Positions 1 through 8,240 are shown, counted from the stretch's first letter. The stretch is 15,569 bases of DNA from Weeksellaceae bacterium (GCA_028698395.1 JAQVDG010000015.1:1-15569), one strand, 5' to 3'. Numbers and translations: made by a program. Notes: a model not told the origin generated them from the sequence alone.

Positions 1-174
1 TTCTGGGAAAAACCATCCGGAGCGGATTAATTCATTAAAAATATAAATGCTTAGCGTTAAATACAATCCAATGAATACTATATCCAATAAAAACGCCAAT
101 ATGCGTCGTAGTATTCCGGCTTGTAAAGCAGAAACACTAACATTAAAAGGAGTTTTAATCGTTATGGTTGACAT
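1..174 (-). CDS. RDD family membrane protein, N-terminal fragment
   Basis: Partial gene. The ATG lies at 172-174 and the frame stays open for 58 codons to the window edge, so the C-terminus is missing. Residues 16-46 carry the hallmark of RDD proteins: a short amphipathic lead (ALQAGILRRILAFLLDIVF) with paired Arg at 23-24 and an Asp at 31 inside the first hydrophobic helix, which continues to about residue 46. RDD proteins are small polytopic inner-membrane proteins of mostly unknown role; some have been linked to ion or osmotic homeostasis. The start is supported by a TAnnTTTG box 16 nt upstream on the minus strand. It lies downstream of birA in the same direction but appears to have its own promoter, so co-regulation is uncertain. 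The family call rests on the first transmembrane segment only. Confidence 0.7.
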   Translation of the reverse strand, partial: MSTITIKTPFNVSVSALQAGILRRILAFLLDIVFIGLYLTLSIYIFNELIRSGWFFPE

Positions 175-189
175 CTGAAAATTTATACC

Positions 190-197
190 CAAAAGTA
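190..197 (-). promoter_or_regulatory. Candidate -7 box for the RDD gene
   Basis: On the minus strand the bases read TACTTTTG, an exact match to the Bacteroidota -7 consensus TAnnTTTG, ending 15 nt before the ATG. No TTG is seen at the usual -33 distance. A 6-bp inverted repeat (ATAAAC at 200-205, GTTTAT at 215-220) sits immediately upstream, but such short AT-rich repeats are expected by chance. Confidence 0.5.
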
Positions 198-242
198 CAA
201 TAAACTTTGAATTTGTTTATAGTTTAGCGAATAAGAAAATTT

Positions 243-971
243 TTATTTTTTCGGATAAATAAATTCTACTTCTTTATTTTTAAATGAATACAAAGATTGA
301 TTTTCTTTTTTTTCTACTAATAATCGACCTTCTTCGTCCACTCCTTTTATAATTCCTTCAAAAATCTCTTTTCCTTTTTTAAATTGACTGACTTCTCCTC
401 TTCCGTAGAGTTTTTCATTATACTGAGTAAAAATCTCTTCCCAATTTTTATTTTCTATCTGCGAAAAAGATTGTTTTAAATCTGACAATAAGTCAGACAC
501 AACTTTTTCTAAATTAAATTCTTTCTGCAACTCATTTATCAAAGAAGATGCGTTCGGATAAAGAGAAAAATCCTTCTGATTTACATTCAATCCAACCCCT
601 ATTATACAATTTAAACTATCCTTTTCTTTATAAGTTTCAATTAAAATTCCACATATTTTTTTATCATTCAAAATCACATCATTAGGCCATTTCACATACA
701 CATTTTCAGAAAAACGACTTATGTATTGACAAACGCCGTGGCACACCCATTGATTAAAAAAGACCAATTCCTCATATTGCAAACCGGAACGAATCAAAAA
801 ACTCAATGCAATATTTTTTTCCGGTTCAGAAACCCACTGATTCCCAGTATATCCACGCCCTTTTGTCTGATTGGCAGTCCAAACCGCTGTCCATGATTTG
901 GCATTTTTTTTGGATAGTTCCAACAATATGGAATTTGTATTGGGTAAAGTATCAAATTTTAAAATTAGCAT
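243..971 (-). CDS. birA: Biotin--[acetyl-CoA-carboxylase] ligase
   Basis: This enzyme activates biotin with ATP to biotinyl-5'-AMP and transfers it to the target lysine of the acetyl-CoA carboxylase biotin carrier, the entry step to fatty-acid synthesis; it acts in the cytosol. The 242-aa protein has the biotin/AMP-binding loop QTKGRGYTGNQW at residues 35-46, KWPND at 94-98, KKICGILIE at 104-112 and the GVGLNVN strand near 125-131. A short C-terminal beta domain follows from about 185. There is no N-terminal helix-turn-helix, so it is a class I ligase that catalyses but should not repress a biotin operon. The start is ATG at 969-971, preceded by a good promoter. It is transcribed divergently from rsfS, an arrangement I recall as common in Flavobacteriia. 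Confidence 0.93.
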   Translation of the reverse strand: MLILKFDTLPNTNSILLELSKKNAKSWTAVWTANQTKGRGYTGNQWVSEPEKNIALSFLIRSGLQYEELVFFNQWVCHGVCQYISRFSENVYVKWPNDVILNDKKICGILIETYKEKDSLNCIIGVGLNVNQKDFSLYPNASSLINELQKEFNLEKVVSDLLSDLKQSFSQIENKNWEEIFTQYNEKLYGRGEVSQFKKGKEIFEGIIKGVDEEGRLLVEKKENQSLYSFKNKEVEFIYPKK

Positions 972-1003
972 ACCTACTAAATTTTAGTTTTTTATGAGTG
1001 CTT

Positions 1004-1036
1004 CAAAGTTATTTAAAATGTAAAGATATTCCCCAA
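1004..1036 (-). promoter_or_regulatory. birA promoter
   Basis: On the minus strand the -7 box TAACTTTG (1004-1011) matches TAnnTTTG exactly, and TTG (1034-1036) lies 22 nt upstream, within the 17-23 nt spacing described for Bacteroidota sigma-ABfr promoters. The box ends 32 nt before the birA ATG. It lies in the 99-nt divergent gap shared with rsfS. Confidence 0.65.
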
Positions 1037-1044
1037 TTATTCAC

Positions 1045-1052
1045 TATTTTTG
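1045..1052 (+). promoter_or_regulatory. rsfS-ftsH operon -7 box
   Basis: TATTTTTG matches TAnnTTTG and ends 18 nt before the rsfS ATG, implying a leader of roughly 10-15 nt. No clear -33 TTG is visible. This is the most likely main promoter for the rsfS-ftsH-LUD-cdsA-psd-lipoprotein run. Confidence 0.55.
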
Positions 1053-1070
1053 CAAATTATTATTTCATAA

Positions 1071-1433
1071 ATGAGTAAAAAAACAGACAGCCAATCCTTG
1101 ATTAATTGCATCATAGACTCCCTTTCAGACGGAAAAGGTGAAGACATTGTAGTCTTGGACTTAAAAGAAATCGAAAATTCGTTTTGTGAATATTTCATCA
1201 TCTGCAATGGAAATTCCAATACTCATGTTTCTGCTTTGGCAGGTGCAGTCGAACGAAAAGTGAAAACAAACCTGAAAGAAAGGCCTTGGCATGTGGAAGG
1301 AACAGAAAACTCACAATGGATTTTAATGGATTATTCCACTATAATCGTTCACATTTTCCAAAAACAATATCGTGAATATTACGATTTGGAAAGTTTATGG
1401 GGCGATGCTAAATCCACATCTATAACTATTTAA
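1071..1433 (+). CDS. rsfS: Ribosomal silencing factor RsfS (YbeB/Iojap family)
   Basis: RsfS binds ribosomal protein uL14 on the free 50S subunit and blocks joining with 30S, damping translation in starvation or stationary phase. The 120-aa length is normal for the family. Diagnostic segments are ENSFCEYFIICNGNSNTHV (about residues 35-53), the RPWHVEG turn (71-77), the WILMDYSTIIVHIF strand pair (83-96) and the closing REYYDLESLWGDA (100-112). The start is the first ATG after a -7 box. It is first in a run with ftsH, whose GTG start follows 6 nt after the rsfS stop, so the two are almost certainly co-transcribed. birA is divergent. Confidence 0.93.
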   Translation: MSKKTDSQSLINCIIDSLSDGKGEDIVVLDLKEIENSFCEYFIICNGNSNTHVSALAGAVERKVKTNLKERPWHVEGTENSQWILMDYSTIIVHIFQKQYREYYDLESLWGDAKSTSITI

Positions 1434-1439
1434 AATTAA

Positions 1440-3491
1440 GTGAAATTGGACAAAAATAATTACAACAAAAACACCAATCAGAACACGAACAACAAGCGTC
1501 CTAATCCGTCTTCATTTAATCCTATGTGGATTTATGCAGTAGTCGGTTTGATTCTTGTTGGGTTTTGGTTTTTTTCCAACACTATCGGAAACGAATCAAA
1601 AAGATTGGACAGAAGTACGTTTTTTGAATACTTAAATGAAGGTTATATAAAAAACGTAACACTCAATTTGGAGGACAATAAAGTAGAGGTTTACTTAACC
1701 GAAGAAGCTTTAAAACGGGATGAATTCAAAGGGCTCAAAGAAAATTCCAATATGACTGCCTTTTCACAAGCCGTTCCTCAGTTCACTTTTACTGTGGCGG
1801 ACAATGCTAATTTTGAACAAGATATTGAAAGAAACATCAAAGAAAATAATTTAAGTACAACTTACCGAAATATCCCTCCGGACAAATTCAGTAATTTTTT
1901 CTGGTCCATTATGATATGGATTCTTATTTTTGGTGCTATCTGGTACTTTATGTTTCGAAGAATTGGTGGTGGAGCCGGCGGTCCGGGTGGACAGATTTTT
2001 AATATCGGAAAATCTCGTGCTAAACTATTTGATGAAAACGACAAAGTAAAAGTTACCTTCAAAGATGTAGCCGGATTAGAAGGAGCAAAAGAAGAAGTAG
2101 AAGAAATTGTTGACTTTCTAAAAAATCCTGAAAAATTCACAAAATTAGGAGGAAAAATTCCAAAAGGAGCTTTATTAGTAGGTCCCCCGGGAACCGGAAA
2201 AACTTTAATGGCAAAAGCCGTAGCCGGTGAAGCCAATGTTCCTTTTTTCTCACTTTCAGGTTCTGATTTCGTTGAAATGTTTGTAGGAGTAGGAGCTTCA
2301 CGTGTTCGTGATTTATTTAAAAATGCAAAAGACAAAGCACCTTCCATCATATTTATTGATGAAATTGATGCGATTGGACGTGCAAGAGGAAAAAATAATT
2401 TCACCGGTGGAAACGATGAAAGAGAAAATACACTAAATCAATTATTAACTGAAATGGACGGATTCGGAACGGACACAAACGTCATTGTTTTGGCTGCAAC
2501 TAATCGTGCCGATATTCTGGATAAAGCCTTAATGCGTGCCGGACGTTTTGACCGCTTGATTCATGTGGATTTACCGGAATTAAACGAACGAAAAGAAATT
2601 TTTGAGGTTCACTTAAAACCTTTAACCTTAGGGACAGATGTTGATTCTGAGTTTTTAGCCAAACAAACACCGGGTTTTAGTGGAGCGGACATTGCCAACG
2701 TTTGTAATGAAGCGGCTTTAGTGGCAGCTCGTAAAGATAAAACCCAAGTAGAGCGTCAAGACTTTTTAGATGCTGTGGATAGAATAATTGGAGGTTTGGA
2801 AAAGAAAAATAAATTAATCAAACCTAAAGAAAAACGAAGAATCGCTTACCATGAAGCAGGTCATGCCACAATTGGCTGGTTATTGCCACATGCCGCTCCA
2901 TTAGTAAAAGTAACCATTGTTCCAAGAGGAAAATCCTTAGGTGCTGCTTGGTATTTACCTGAAGAAAGACAAATTACAACCACTGAACAATTATTGGATG
3001 AAATTGCTGCCACTATGGGAGGACGTGCTGCTGAAAAAGTTGTTTTTGGCGATATTTCTACCGGCGCATTGAGTGATTTGGAAAGAGTAACCAAACAAGC
3101 TTCTGCCATGGTTAGTATCTATGGTTTAAATGATACAATCGGAAATATTTCCTATTATGATTCAACCGGACGAAATGAATATGGATTCGGAAAACCATAC
3201 AGTGAAGAGACAGCCAAAACAATTGATGCTGAGGTTTCTAAAATAATAGAAGGTCAATATAACCGAGCAAAAGATTTATTGGTAACGCACCGTGCTCAAT
3301 TGGATCAACTGGCAGAAAAATTATTAGAAAAAGAAGTGATTTTCAGAGAAGATTTAGTCGAAATATTTGGTGAAAGAGAATTTGAAGATGACACCAATTT
3401 AGAACCGCCCGGAAATGTTGTGTCTTCTATGAATACACCCAATGAGAAAAAAGTGGATACAGCAAAAGATTTATTGAAAAAAAACGACTAA
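1440..3491 (+). CDS. ftsH: ATP-dependent zinc metalloprotease FtsH
   Basis: FtsH is the hexameric, membrane-anchored AAA+ protease that degrades misassembled membrane proteins and selected cytosolic regulators. The 683-aa protein has an Asn-rich cytosolic tail, TM1 (about 29-47), a periplasmic domain (50-150), TM2 (about 152-172) and a Gly-rich linker. The AAA module has Walker A GPPGTGKT (248-255), pore loop FVGVGA (281-286), Walker B IIFIDEID (303-310) and a second region of homology with [18 protein letters not shown] (355-372). The peptidase has zinc motif HEAGH (471-475) and the likely third ligand Asp546 in TGALSDLE. All catalytic residues are present. The start is GTG at 1440-1442; the next in-frame ATG is codon 29, at the edge of TM1, and would remove the hydrophilic tail. 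It is followed after 53 nt by the LUD gene. Confidence 0.97.
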   Translation: MKLDKNNYNKNTNQNTNNKRPNPSSFNPMWIYAVVGLILVGFWFFSNTIGNESKRLDRSTFFEYLNEGYIKNVTLNLEDNKVEVYLTEEALKRDEFKGLKENSNMTAFSQAVPQFTFTVADNANFEQDIERNIKENNLSTTYRNIPPDKFSNFFWSIMIWILIFGAIWYFMFRRIGGGAGGPGGQIFNIGKSRAKLFDENDKVKVTFKDVAGLEGAKEEVEEIVDFLKNPEKFTKLGGKIPKGALLVGPPGTGKTLMAKAVAGEANVPFFSLSGSDFVEMFVGVGASRVRDLFKNAKDKAPSIIFIDEIDAIGRARGKNNFTGGNDERENTLNQLLTEMDGFGTDTNVIVLAATNRADILDKALMRAGRFDRLIHVDLPELNERKEIFEVHLKPLTLGTDVDSEFLAKQTPGFSGADIANVCNEAALVAARKDKTQVERQDFLDAVDRIIGGLEKKNKLIKPKEKRRIAYHEAGHATIGWLLPHAAPLVKVTIVPRGKSLGAAWYLPEERQITTTEQLLDEIAATMGGRAAEKVVFGDISTGALSDLERVTKQASAMVSIYGLNDTIGNISYYDSTGRNEYGFGKPYSEETAKTIDAEVSKIIEGQYNRAKDLLVTHRAQLDQLAEKLLEKEVIFREDLVEIFGEREFEDDTNLEPPGNVVSSMNTPNEKKVDTAKDLLKKND

Positions 3492-3544
3492 AATATTCAT
3501 TATTCACATAATTTGATTACTTTCGCTCAATTGCATCCTTATTA

Positions 3545-4144
3545 ATGAGTATCTGGAAAAAAATAAAAGGATTATTTATCCCTGCGTCAGAGAGCGAAGA
3601 GGATGATGATTCTAATGACTTAGACTTCACTGGGTTTCGACCTAAGGAGCCGATTGATGTTACTTTTACCAAAAACTTTATTGCTAACAATGGTGCATTC
3701 TTTTATTGTGAAAATGATCAGGAGATTTTAAAAAACATCAAAGAAATTGCTGAGAATGAACAACAAACCGAGTTCATCTGCTTTGATGAGAAATTGCAAT
3801 CACTTTTAAGCCGAGCCGGAGTGCGCTTTACAACTAAAATCAATGAACCTTCCGATTTTGTTTTTATAGAATGTGAATATTTGAATGCTTATGATGGTTC
3901 TATCATGCTTTCTTCTCATCAAATGAAAGGTCAAAAATTAGACAGTCTTCCTAAAAACATTATTGTTTATTCCACTCCCAAACAATTAGTTACCAACTTA
4001 AACGAAGCTATGCAACGATTAAATTCAGAAAAAGGCGGAAATTTCCCTTCCATTACCTCCATTCGCGGAAAAGGAGTAAATTCTACTTACTCCACTGATT
4101 TATCAAAAAAAATATATTTACTCTTAGTTGAAAAACATAAATGA
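3545..4144 (+). CDS. LUD-domain protein (LutC/DUF162-like), role unknown
   Basis: A 199-aa protein with a basic N-terminus (MSIWKKIKGLF), an acidic linker (ESEEDDDSNDLD, 16-27) and then one LUD-type domain. The recognisable part is the strand-turn LNAYDGSIMLSSHQMKGQKL followed by LPKNIIVYSTPKQLV (about 113-149), which corresponds to the AdTGtlvl...lP.hivv core of LutC-like proteins. LutC belongs to the LutABC lactate-oxidising complex, but no lutA or lutB homologue is present here. The gene lies 53 nt after ftsH and its TGA overlaps the cdsA ATG (ATGA at 4141-4144), so it is probably translationally coupled to CDP-diacylglycerol synthesis. I recall the ftsH-LUD-cdsA order as conserved in flavobacteria. 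Lactate metabolism is therefore not a safe functional label. Confidence 0.8.
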   Translation: MSIWKKIKGLFIPASESEEDDDSNDLDFTGFRPKEPIDVTFTKNFIANNGAFFYCENDQEILKNIKEIAENEQQTEFICFDEKLQSLLSRAGVRFTTKINEPSDFVFIECEYLNAYDGSIMLSSHQMKGQKLDSLPKNIIVYSTPKQLVTNLNEAMQRLNSEKGGNFPSITSIRGKGVNSTYSTDLSKKIYLLLVEKHK

Positions 4145-4974
4145 AGAATTTAGTTTCTCGTTCTTTATCAGGATTAATTTATGCCGGTTTAATCTTCTTC
4201 GGAACCACCGGACATCCTTGGTTATTTTTAGGTTTAATGGCCGTTTTTATGATAATGTGTCTGATTGAATATATTTCAATTACAGAACTTTCAGACAAAC
4301 TGTACATTGGTTTATTATTTTTAGGAGCTGCCGCTATTTTTTATTATTTCACCGATTATTTACTCAACCAACATAGCGTTTTCATAGCACAGCCACTCAG
4401 TTTTGCCGGTCCTATTTTATTCATTCTTGCCATTTATACCCTCTTTTTTTCAAGCAATGAATTGTACATCGAATTTGGAAAAGCTACAGTTGGATTAATT
4501 TACATTGCCCTTCCTTTCTCATTGGCATTAACTCTTCCTGTTTCAGAATATCAGATTGGGAAAGAAGTTATTACACCTGAAATTTTCTATATTTTTATAC
4601 TTTTATGGGCAAGTGACAGCTTTGCTTACATCATAGGAAGTCTTTGGGGAAAACATAAATTTGCTCCGAAAATTTCATCAGGAAAATCTTGGGAAGGAGC
4701 TATCGGCGGTTTTATTTTCACTTTAGTAACAGCCGGATTATTTCATTTCTATTTTTTCCCGGAAAGCCGATTTAACTGGTTAATAGTTGGAGCTATTATA
4801 GCTTTTTTCGCTCCAATTGGAGATTTAGCCGAATCCAAATTAAAAAGACTTTTCAATGCCAAAGACAGTGGAAAATTGATTCCGGGACACGGCGGTTTTT
4901 TGGATCGCTTAGATAGTTTTATATTTGTCATACCAATGGTATATTTGTACCTTTTATTAATAAACGTACTATGA
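4141..4974 (+). CDS. cdsA: Phosphatidate cytidylyltransferase (CDP-diglyceride synthase)
   Basis: The enzyme makes CDP-diacylglycerol from phosphatidate and CTP, the branch-point precursor of phosphatidylserine/phosphatidylethanolamine and of acidic phospholipids, in the inner membrane. The 277-aa protein is strongly hydrophobic, with about eight transmembrane segments. The family signature (S-x-x-K-R-x4-K-D-x-G...H-G-G-x-x-D-R-x-D) is complete at residues 232-258, with KDSGKLIPGHGGFLDRLD near the C-terminus. A second conserved stretch, WASDSFAYIIG then KISSGKSWEG, occupies about 156-186. The start overlaps the previous stop (ATGA) and its own stop overlaps the psd start (ATGA at 4971-4974). 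Its product is the lipid precursor for the pathway that ends with the downstream psd; the phosphatidylserine synthase linking them is not in this window. Confidence 0.96.
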   Translation: MKNLVSRSLSGLIYAGLIFFGTTGHPWLFLGLMAVFMIMCLIEYISITELSDKLYIGLLFLGAAAIFYYFTDYLLNQHSVFIAQPLSFAGPILFILAIYTLFFSSNELYIEFGKATVGLIYIALPFSLALTLPVSEYQIGKEVITPEIFYIFILLWASDSFAYIIGSLWGKHKFAPKISSGKSWEGAIGGFIFTLVTAGLFHFYFFPESRFNWLIVGAIIAFFAPIGDLAESKLKRLFNAKDSGKLIPGHGGFLDRLDSFIFVIPMVYLYLLLINVL

Positions 4975-5621
4975 GATTACACAGAGAAGGTAAAGCGATT
5001 TTAATCGGTTTCTTTTTGTTTTTTGTCCTGATTGGCTTCGCTCTTCATTATTTTTTTCCTGCTTTTGGTATTTACCTAAGTCTTCCCTTGGTTATCTTAT
5101 ATGGTTTTATTGTTTGGTTTTTCAGAAATCCGGAACGCTTCATAGAATCTTTATCCAAAGACATCATTGCGCCTGTTGACGGTAAAGTAGTTGTTTTAGA
5201 GGAAGTAGAAGAAAAAGAATTTTTAAAACGAAAATGCATTCAGCTTTCGATATTTATGTCACCGCTCAATGTGCACGTTAATCGCTATCCGGTTAATGGA
5301 AAAGTGATTTATACCCGGTACCATCCGGGAAAATATTTGGTTGCTTTTCATCCAAAATCATCCGAATTGAATGAACGAACAACTGTTGTAGTTGAAACCG
5401 AATACAAACAACAAGTACTTTTCAGACAAATTGCCGGTGCTGTGGCTCGAAGAATCGTTCTTTACTCTAAAGTTGATGACCATGCCATAGCGGGCGAAGA
5501 ATATGGTTTTATTAAATTTGGTTCAAGATTAGATATTTTCCTACCTTTAGACACTGAAATCTTAGTAAAAGTCGGAGATAAAACTAAAGGAGGTATCCAA
5601 AAAATAGCAGAATTAAAGTAA
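4971..5621 (+). CDS. psd: Phosphatidylserine decarboxylase proenzyme (short, PSD-A type)
   Basis: The enzyme decarboxylates phosphatidylserine to phosphatidylethanolamine, the main zwitterionic phospholipid. The 216-aa protein has an N-terminal membrane anchor (two hydrophobic stretches within about 9-50) followed by RNPER. The catalytic domain includes APVDGKV (67-73), MSPLNVHVNRYPVNG (96-110), SSELNERTTVVVE (130-142) and KFGSRLDIFLP (182-192). Autocleavage is expected between Gly184 and Ser185 of the FGS motif, leaving Ser185 as the pyruvoyl group on a small alpha chain. The short length and FGSR rather than LGST motif fit the psd-A subgroup, not the E. coli enzyme. Translation is probably coupled to cdsA through the ATGA overlap. 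Confidence 0.94.
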   Translation: MRLHREGKAILIGFFLFFVLIGFALHYFFPAFGIYLSLPLVILYGFIVWFFRNPERFIESLSKDIIAPVDGKVVVLEEVEEKEFLKRKCIQLSIFMSPLNVHVNRYPVNGKVIYTRYHPGKYLVAFHPKSSELNERTTVVVETEYKQQVLFRQIAGAVARRIVLYSKVDDHAIAGEEYGFIKFGSRLDIFLPLDTEILVKVGDKTKGGIQKIAELK

Positions 5622-5659
5622 ATTTATAAGTAAAATAATAGTGATAATTAAATAATAAA

Positions 5660-5884
5660 ATGAAAAAATTAAGTCTTTTAATCGTTGGTACATTTTTATT
5701 AGTAGCTTGTGACGCTACCCCGGGAGGAAATAAAGCTATTTTACCTGTTGTACACGACACAGACACAACAGAAGTAGTTGAGGAAACAATTGAAGTTAAA
5801 AAAGAGAACAGTGAAAACATGGAGGCTGCTGAAAGCACAGAAGCTTTGACTGAAGAAACTGAAACAGCTGAAGCTCAAGAGTAG
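5660..5884 (+). CDS. Small acidic lipoprotein, function unknown
   Basis: A 74-aa protein with a classical lipoprotein signal peptide: MKK, a hydrophobic core (LSLLIVGTFL) and lipobox LVAC with Cys17 as the acylated residue. The mature 58 residues are low-complexity and rich in Glu and Thr (14 Glu and 3 Asp against 3 Lys), with no recognisable fold, and are probably disordered. No clear Lys-Asp-Asp-like surface-export signal follows the Cys (CDATPGG), so an inner-leaflet or periplasmic face is the default guess. The start at ATG 5660 is the only one giving the signal peptide. It lies 38 nt after psd with no TAnnTTTG box between, and is followed by a terminator, so it is probably the last gene of the ftsH-psd run. 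I recall similar tiny acidic lipoproteins in related flavobacteria. Confidence 0.75.
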   Translation: MKKLSLLIVGTFLLVACDATPGGNKAILPVVHDTDTTEVVEETIEVKKENSENMEAAESTEALTEETETAEAQE

Positions 5885-5908
5885 TTTAGCGAAAATTGAT
5901 TAAAAATC

Positions 5909-5938
5909 AAAGCTCGATAAAGAATTCGGGCTTTTTTT
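5909..5938 (+). terminator. Intrinsic terminator ending the rsfS-to-lipoprotein run
   Basis: Left arm AAAGCTCG (5909-5916), 10-nt loop, right arm CGGGCTTT (5927-5934): 8 bp with one G-U pair, running into a T tract to 5938. It lies 25 nt after the lipoprotein stop and just before the convergent recR stop. A smaller hairpin (TTGATT/AATCAA, about 5895-5910) abuts it. On the minus strand the T-run after the stem is interrupted, so termination of recR here is possible but less certain. Confidence 0.85.
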
Positions 5939-5946
5939 GTTTGGAG

Positions 5947-6570
5947 TTAAGTACTTTTTAAAGCAGTACTTTCATACGGGATCCGATTTTGAAGTGAACG
6001 CACCAAAGTAGCTTCATCAGCGTATTCTAACTCATCTCCGATTCCTAATCCGCGTGCAATGGTTGAAAATCGAACCTCAAATCCATTTAAAATTTTATAC
6101 AAATAAAAAGCAGTAGTATCGCCTTCCATAGTGGAACTCAATGCAAAAATCACTTCTAAATTCAATTCATTTTGAATTCGCTTCAACAGCGATTCAATTT
6201 GAAGTTGAGCCGGACCTATTCCATCCATCGGAGAAATTTTTCCGCCTAAAACATGATAAACCCCTTTATATTGCCCTGTATTTTCAATTGCCATCACATC
6301 CCGAATATCTTCTACCACACAAATAATAGAATGATTTCGGAAAGGATTGGAACAAACTTCACACAATTCAGAATCAGATATGGAATGACAATTTTTACAA
6401 TATTGAACCTGATTAACTAAATTTTTTAATGCTTCTGCTAAATTTTCTGTTTGTTCCTTTGGGCGATGTAACATGTGCAAAATCAGTCGTAAAGCCGTTC
6501 TTTTTCCTATTCCCGGCAAATTTGACATTTCTTCGACCGCTCGTTCTAAAATTTTACTTGGGTAATTCAT
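5947..6570 (-). CDS. recR: Recombination protein RecR
   Basis: RecR works with RecO (and RecF) to load RecA at single-strand gaps during DNA repair. The 207-aa protein shows the full family layout: a helix-hairpin-helix with LPGIGKRTA (18-26), a four-Cys zinc finger (CKNC at 58-61, CEVC at 70-73) and a Toprim domain beginning at [10 protein letters not shown] (82-91) with the [15 protein letters not shown] core (106-120). The start is ATG at 6568-6570, giving [20 protein letters not shown], the normal RecR N-terminus. A 17-codon upstream extension from a TTG at 6619-6621 would run through both divergent promoters and is rejected. The gene is convergent with the lipoprotein gene and divergent from the symporter. 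Confidence 0.95.
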   Translation of the reverse strand: MNYPSKILERAVEEMSNLPGIGKRTALRLILHMLHRPKEQTENLAEALKNLVNQVQYCKNCHSISDSELCEVCSNPFRNHSIICVVEDIRDVMAIENTGQYKGVYHVLGGKISPMDGIGPAQLQIESLLKRIQNELNLEVIFALSSTMEGDTTAFYLYKILNGFEVRFSTIARGLGIGDELEYADEATLVRSLQNRIPYESTALKST

Positions 6571-6575
6571 TCGCC

Positions 6576-6583
6576 CAAAAATA
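6576..6583 (-). promoter_or_regulatory. recR -7 box
   Basis: The minus strand reads TATTTTTG (match to TAnnTTTG), ending only 5 nt before the recR ATG. If transcription begins the usual few bases downstream, the mRNA would be leaderless or nearly so. A TTTG lies about 25 nt upstream, slightly beyond the usual spacing. It almost touches the symporter -7 box on the other strand. Confidence 0.5.
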
Positions 6584-6584
6584 C

Positions 6585-6592
6585 TACTTTTG
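6585..6592 (+). promoter_or_regulatory. Symporter -7 box
   Basis: TACTTTTG matches TAnnTTTG and ends 19 nt before the symporter ATG. A TTG at 6558-6560 lies 24 nt upstream, marginally outside the usual 17-23 nt. One base separates it from the recR box on the opposite strand. Confidence 0.55.
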
Positions 6593-6611
6593 AATGAAAT
6601 TTTAATGACAA

Positions 6612-8141
6612 ATGAATTCAAATATTATTCTACTCTGTGTTATTCTTTACTTTTTAGGACTTTTATACATTGCTCATCGAACAAGTAAAAATTCGGACAA
6701 TCAATCATTTTTCATAGGAAACCGAAAAAGTAAATGGTGGTTGGTTGCGTTTGGAATGATTGGTACCAGTTTAAGTGGCGTTACTTTTATTTCCGTTCCC
6801 GGAACGGTCGGAAAGTTAACCGGAACGGAATATATCTATGGAGGTTTTGAATATTATATGATGGTTATCGGGTTTTTTCTCGGTTATTTCATTGTCGCTT
6901 TTGTCTTGCTTCCTCTTTATTATAAAATGAATTTAACTTCCATTTATACTTATTTGGGACGACGATTTAATTCGGAAGCTCACACCACAGGTTCAGTGTT
7001 TTTTATTATTTCAAGAGCTATTGGTGCAACTGCCCGGCTTTATTTGGTCATCAATGTTTTACAGATTTTCCTTTTGGATCAAATTGGTATTCCGTTTTGG
7101 ATAACAACTTTAATCATTCTGATTATGATTGTGTTATACACTTATGAAGGCGGTGTGAAAACCATTGTAGTAACCGATACCCTGCAAACTACTTTTATGA
7201 TTTTAAGTTTGATTATTTGTATTGTTTATGTCCTTTCACAATTGGATTTATCGTTCAGCGAAGGTTATCGTCAGATTTCTGAATACAATTATACCCATTT
7301 AATTAATTTAGATTCCAATTCGGCTACTTTTTTTCTTAAAACTTTAATCGGTGGAATGTTTATTACCATAGGAATGACCGGTTTAGATCAGGAAATGATG
7401 CAAAAAAACATTAGTGTGGATAATCTTCATAATTCCAAAAAAAATATGCTCACCTTTGCTTCTACTTTGCTTTTGGTGAATTTTGCTTTTTTATTTTTAG
7501 GTGGATTACTCTATTTATATGCCATGCAAAACGGTGCGGCTTATGGCGAAGGAATTTTTGGTTTTTTCAATGAAAATGGAGAAATCCAAAACATAATGGG
7601 AGATGATATTTTTCCTGCCTTATCGTTTCAAGGTTATTTTCCTTTGTTCATCACGATTATTTTTACCATTGGACTAATTTCAGCGCTTTTCCCATCTGCT
7701 GATGGTGCTTTAACTTCTTTAACCAGTTCTTTTTGTGTGGATTTACTAAAGCTTAACGACAATAACGAAAAAACAGAAAAACAAAAAAAGAAAACCCGGA
7801 TTTCTGTTCATTTAATATTTACCTTAATTTTCTTTTTATTAATTCTGATATTCAAATGGATTAATGACAAATCCATTGTTTATCTGATTATGAATATTGC
7901 CGGTTATACCTACGGACCTCTTTTGGGTTTATTTGCTTTTGGAATTTTAACAAAACGTACAATTTCTTATAAGTTCGGAATATTAAGTGTTGCACTGATT
8001 GCTCCACTTATTACCTATATTACCAACGAATTATGTTTGCATTTTACTGATTATAAAATCGGAGTTGAGTTAATTGTTATCAACGGACTTTTAACCTTCA
8101 TCGGGCTTTGGTTTATCAGCAAAAAAGCAATGAAAAATTAA
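6612..8141 (+). CDS. Sodium:solute symporter (SSS/SLC5 family), substrate unknown
   Basis: A 509-aa polytopic inner-membrane transporter expected to couple Na+ entry to uptake of an organic solute. About 13 hydrophobic segments can be drawn. SSS-like features include the N-terminal [15 protein letters not shown] with [11 protein letters not shown] (33-43), the unwound TM region [14 protein letters not shown] (51-64), [16 protein letters not shown] (177-192), [13 protein letters not shown] (254-266) and the [18 protein letters not shown] segment (357-374), which corresponds to the Ser-rich Na+-site helix. Length is normal for the family. The substrate (sugar, proline, pantothenate, sialic acid or other) cannot be read from the sequence, and no catabolic genes lie nearby. 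The start is the ATG at 6612, 19 nt after a -7 box; an ATG at 6605 is out of frame. Confidence 0.88.
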   Translation: MNSNIILLCVILYFLGLLYIAHRTSKNSDNQSFFIGNRKSKWWLVAFGMIGTSLSGVTFISVPGTVGKLTGTEYIYGGFEYYMMVIGFFLGYFIVAFVLLPLYYKMNLTSIYTYLGRRFNSEAHTTGSVFFIISRAIGATARLYLVINVLQIFLLDQIGIPFWITTLIILIMIVLYTYEGGVKTIVVTDTLQTTFMILSLIICIVYVLSQLDLSFSEGYRQISEYNYTHLINLDSNSATFFLKTLIGGMFITIGMTGLDQEMMQKNISVDNLHNSKKNMLTFASTLLLVNFAFLFLGGLLYLYAMQNGAAYGEGIFGFFNENGEIQNIMGDDIFPALSFQGYFPLFITIIFTIGLISALFPSADGALTSLTSSFCVDLLKLNDNNEKTEKQKKKTRISVHLIFTLIFFLLILIFKWINDKSIVYLIMNIAGYTYGPLLGLFAFGILTKRTISYKFGILSVALIAPLITYITNELCLHFTDYKIGVELIVINGLLTFIGLWFISKKAMKN

Positions 8142-8182
8142 GCACATTGAAAAAAATACTGTTTTATATCTGTTTTAAATTC

Positions 8183-8212
8183 TTGTAATCCGTTTGCTTC
8201 TTTTTACATTTG
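8183..8212 (+). promoter_or_regulatory. Aminotransferase promoter (TTG-N19-TAnnTTTG)
   Basis: TTG at 8183-8185, exactly 19 nt, then TACATTTG at 8205-8212: the most complete Bacteroidota-type promoter in the window. The -7 box ends 28 nt before the ATG at 8241. It shows that the aminotransferase is not simply read through from the symporter. Confidence 0.75.
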
Positions 8213-8240
8213 CAACTGAAAAATTCTAAACGAATATTTT

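Noticed and set aside
200..220. 6-bp inverted repeat ATAAAC/GTTTAT upstream of the RDD gene as an operator
   Set aside because: Too short and AT-rich to stand out from chance.
1862..2404. 180-codon open frame antisense to ftsH
   Set aside because: It is the reverse-strand shadow of the conserved AAA domain, has no homology I recognise and no promoter.
3514..3535. Possible promoter in front of the LUD gene (TACTTTCG)
   Set aside because: One mismatch to TAnnTTTG and no -33 element; the gene is better explained as part of the ftsH transcript, although a weak internal promoter is not excluded.
6571..6621. 17-codon N-terminal extension of recR from a TTG
   Set aside because: It is not part of normal RecR sequence and would place the coding region across both divergent -7 boxes; the ATG at 6570 gives the canonical N-terminus.
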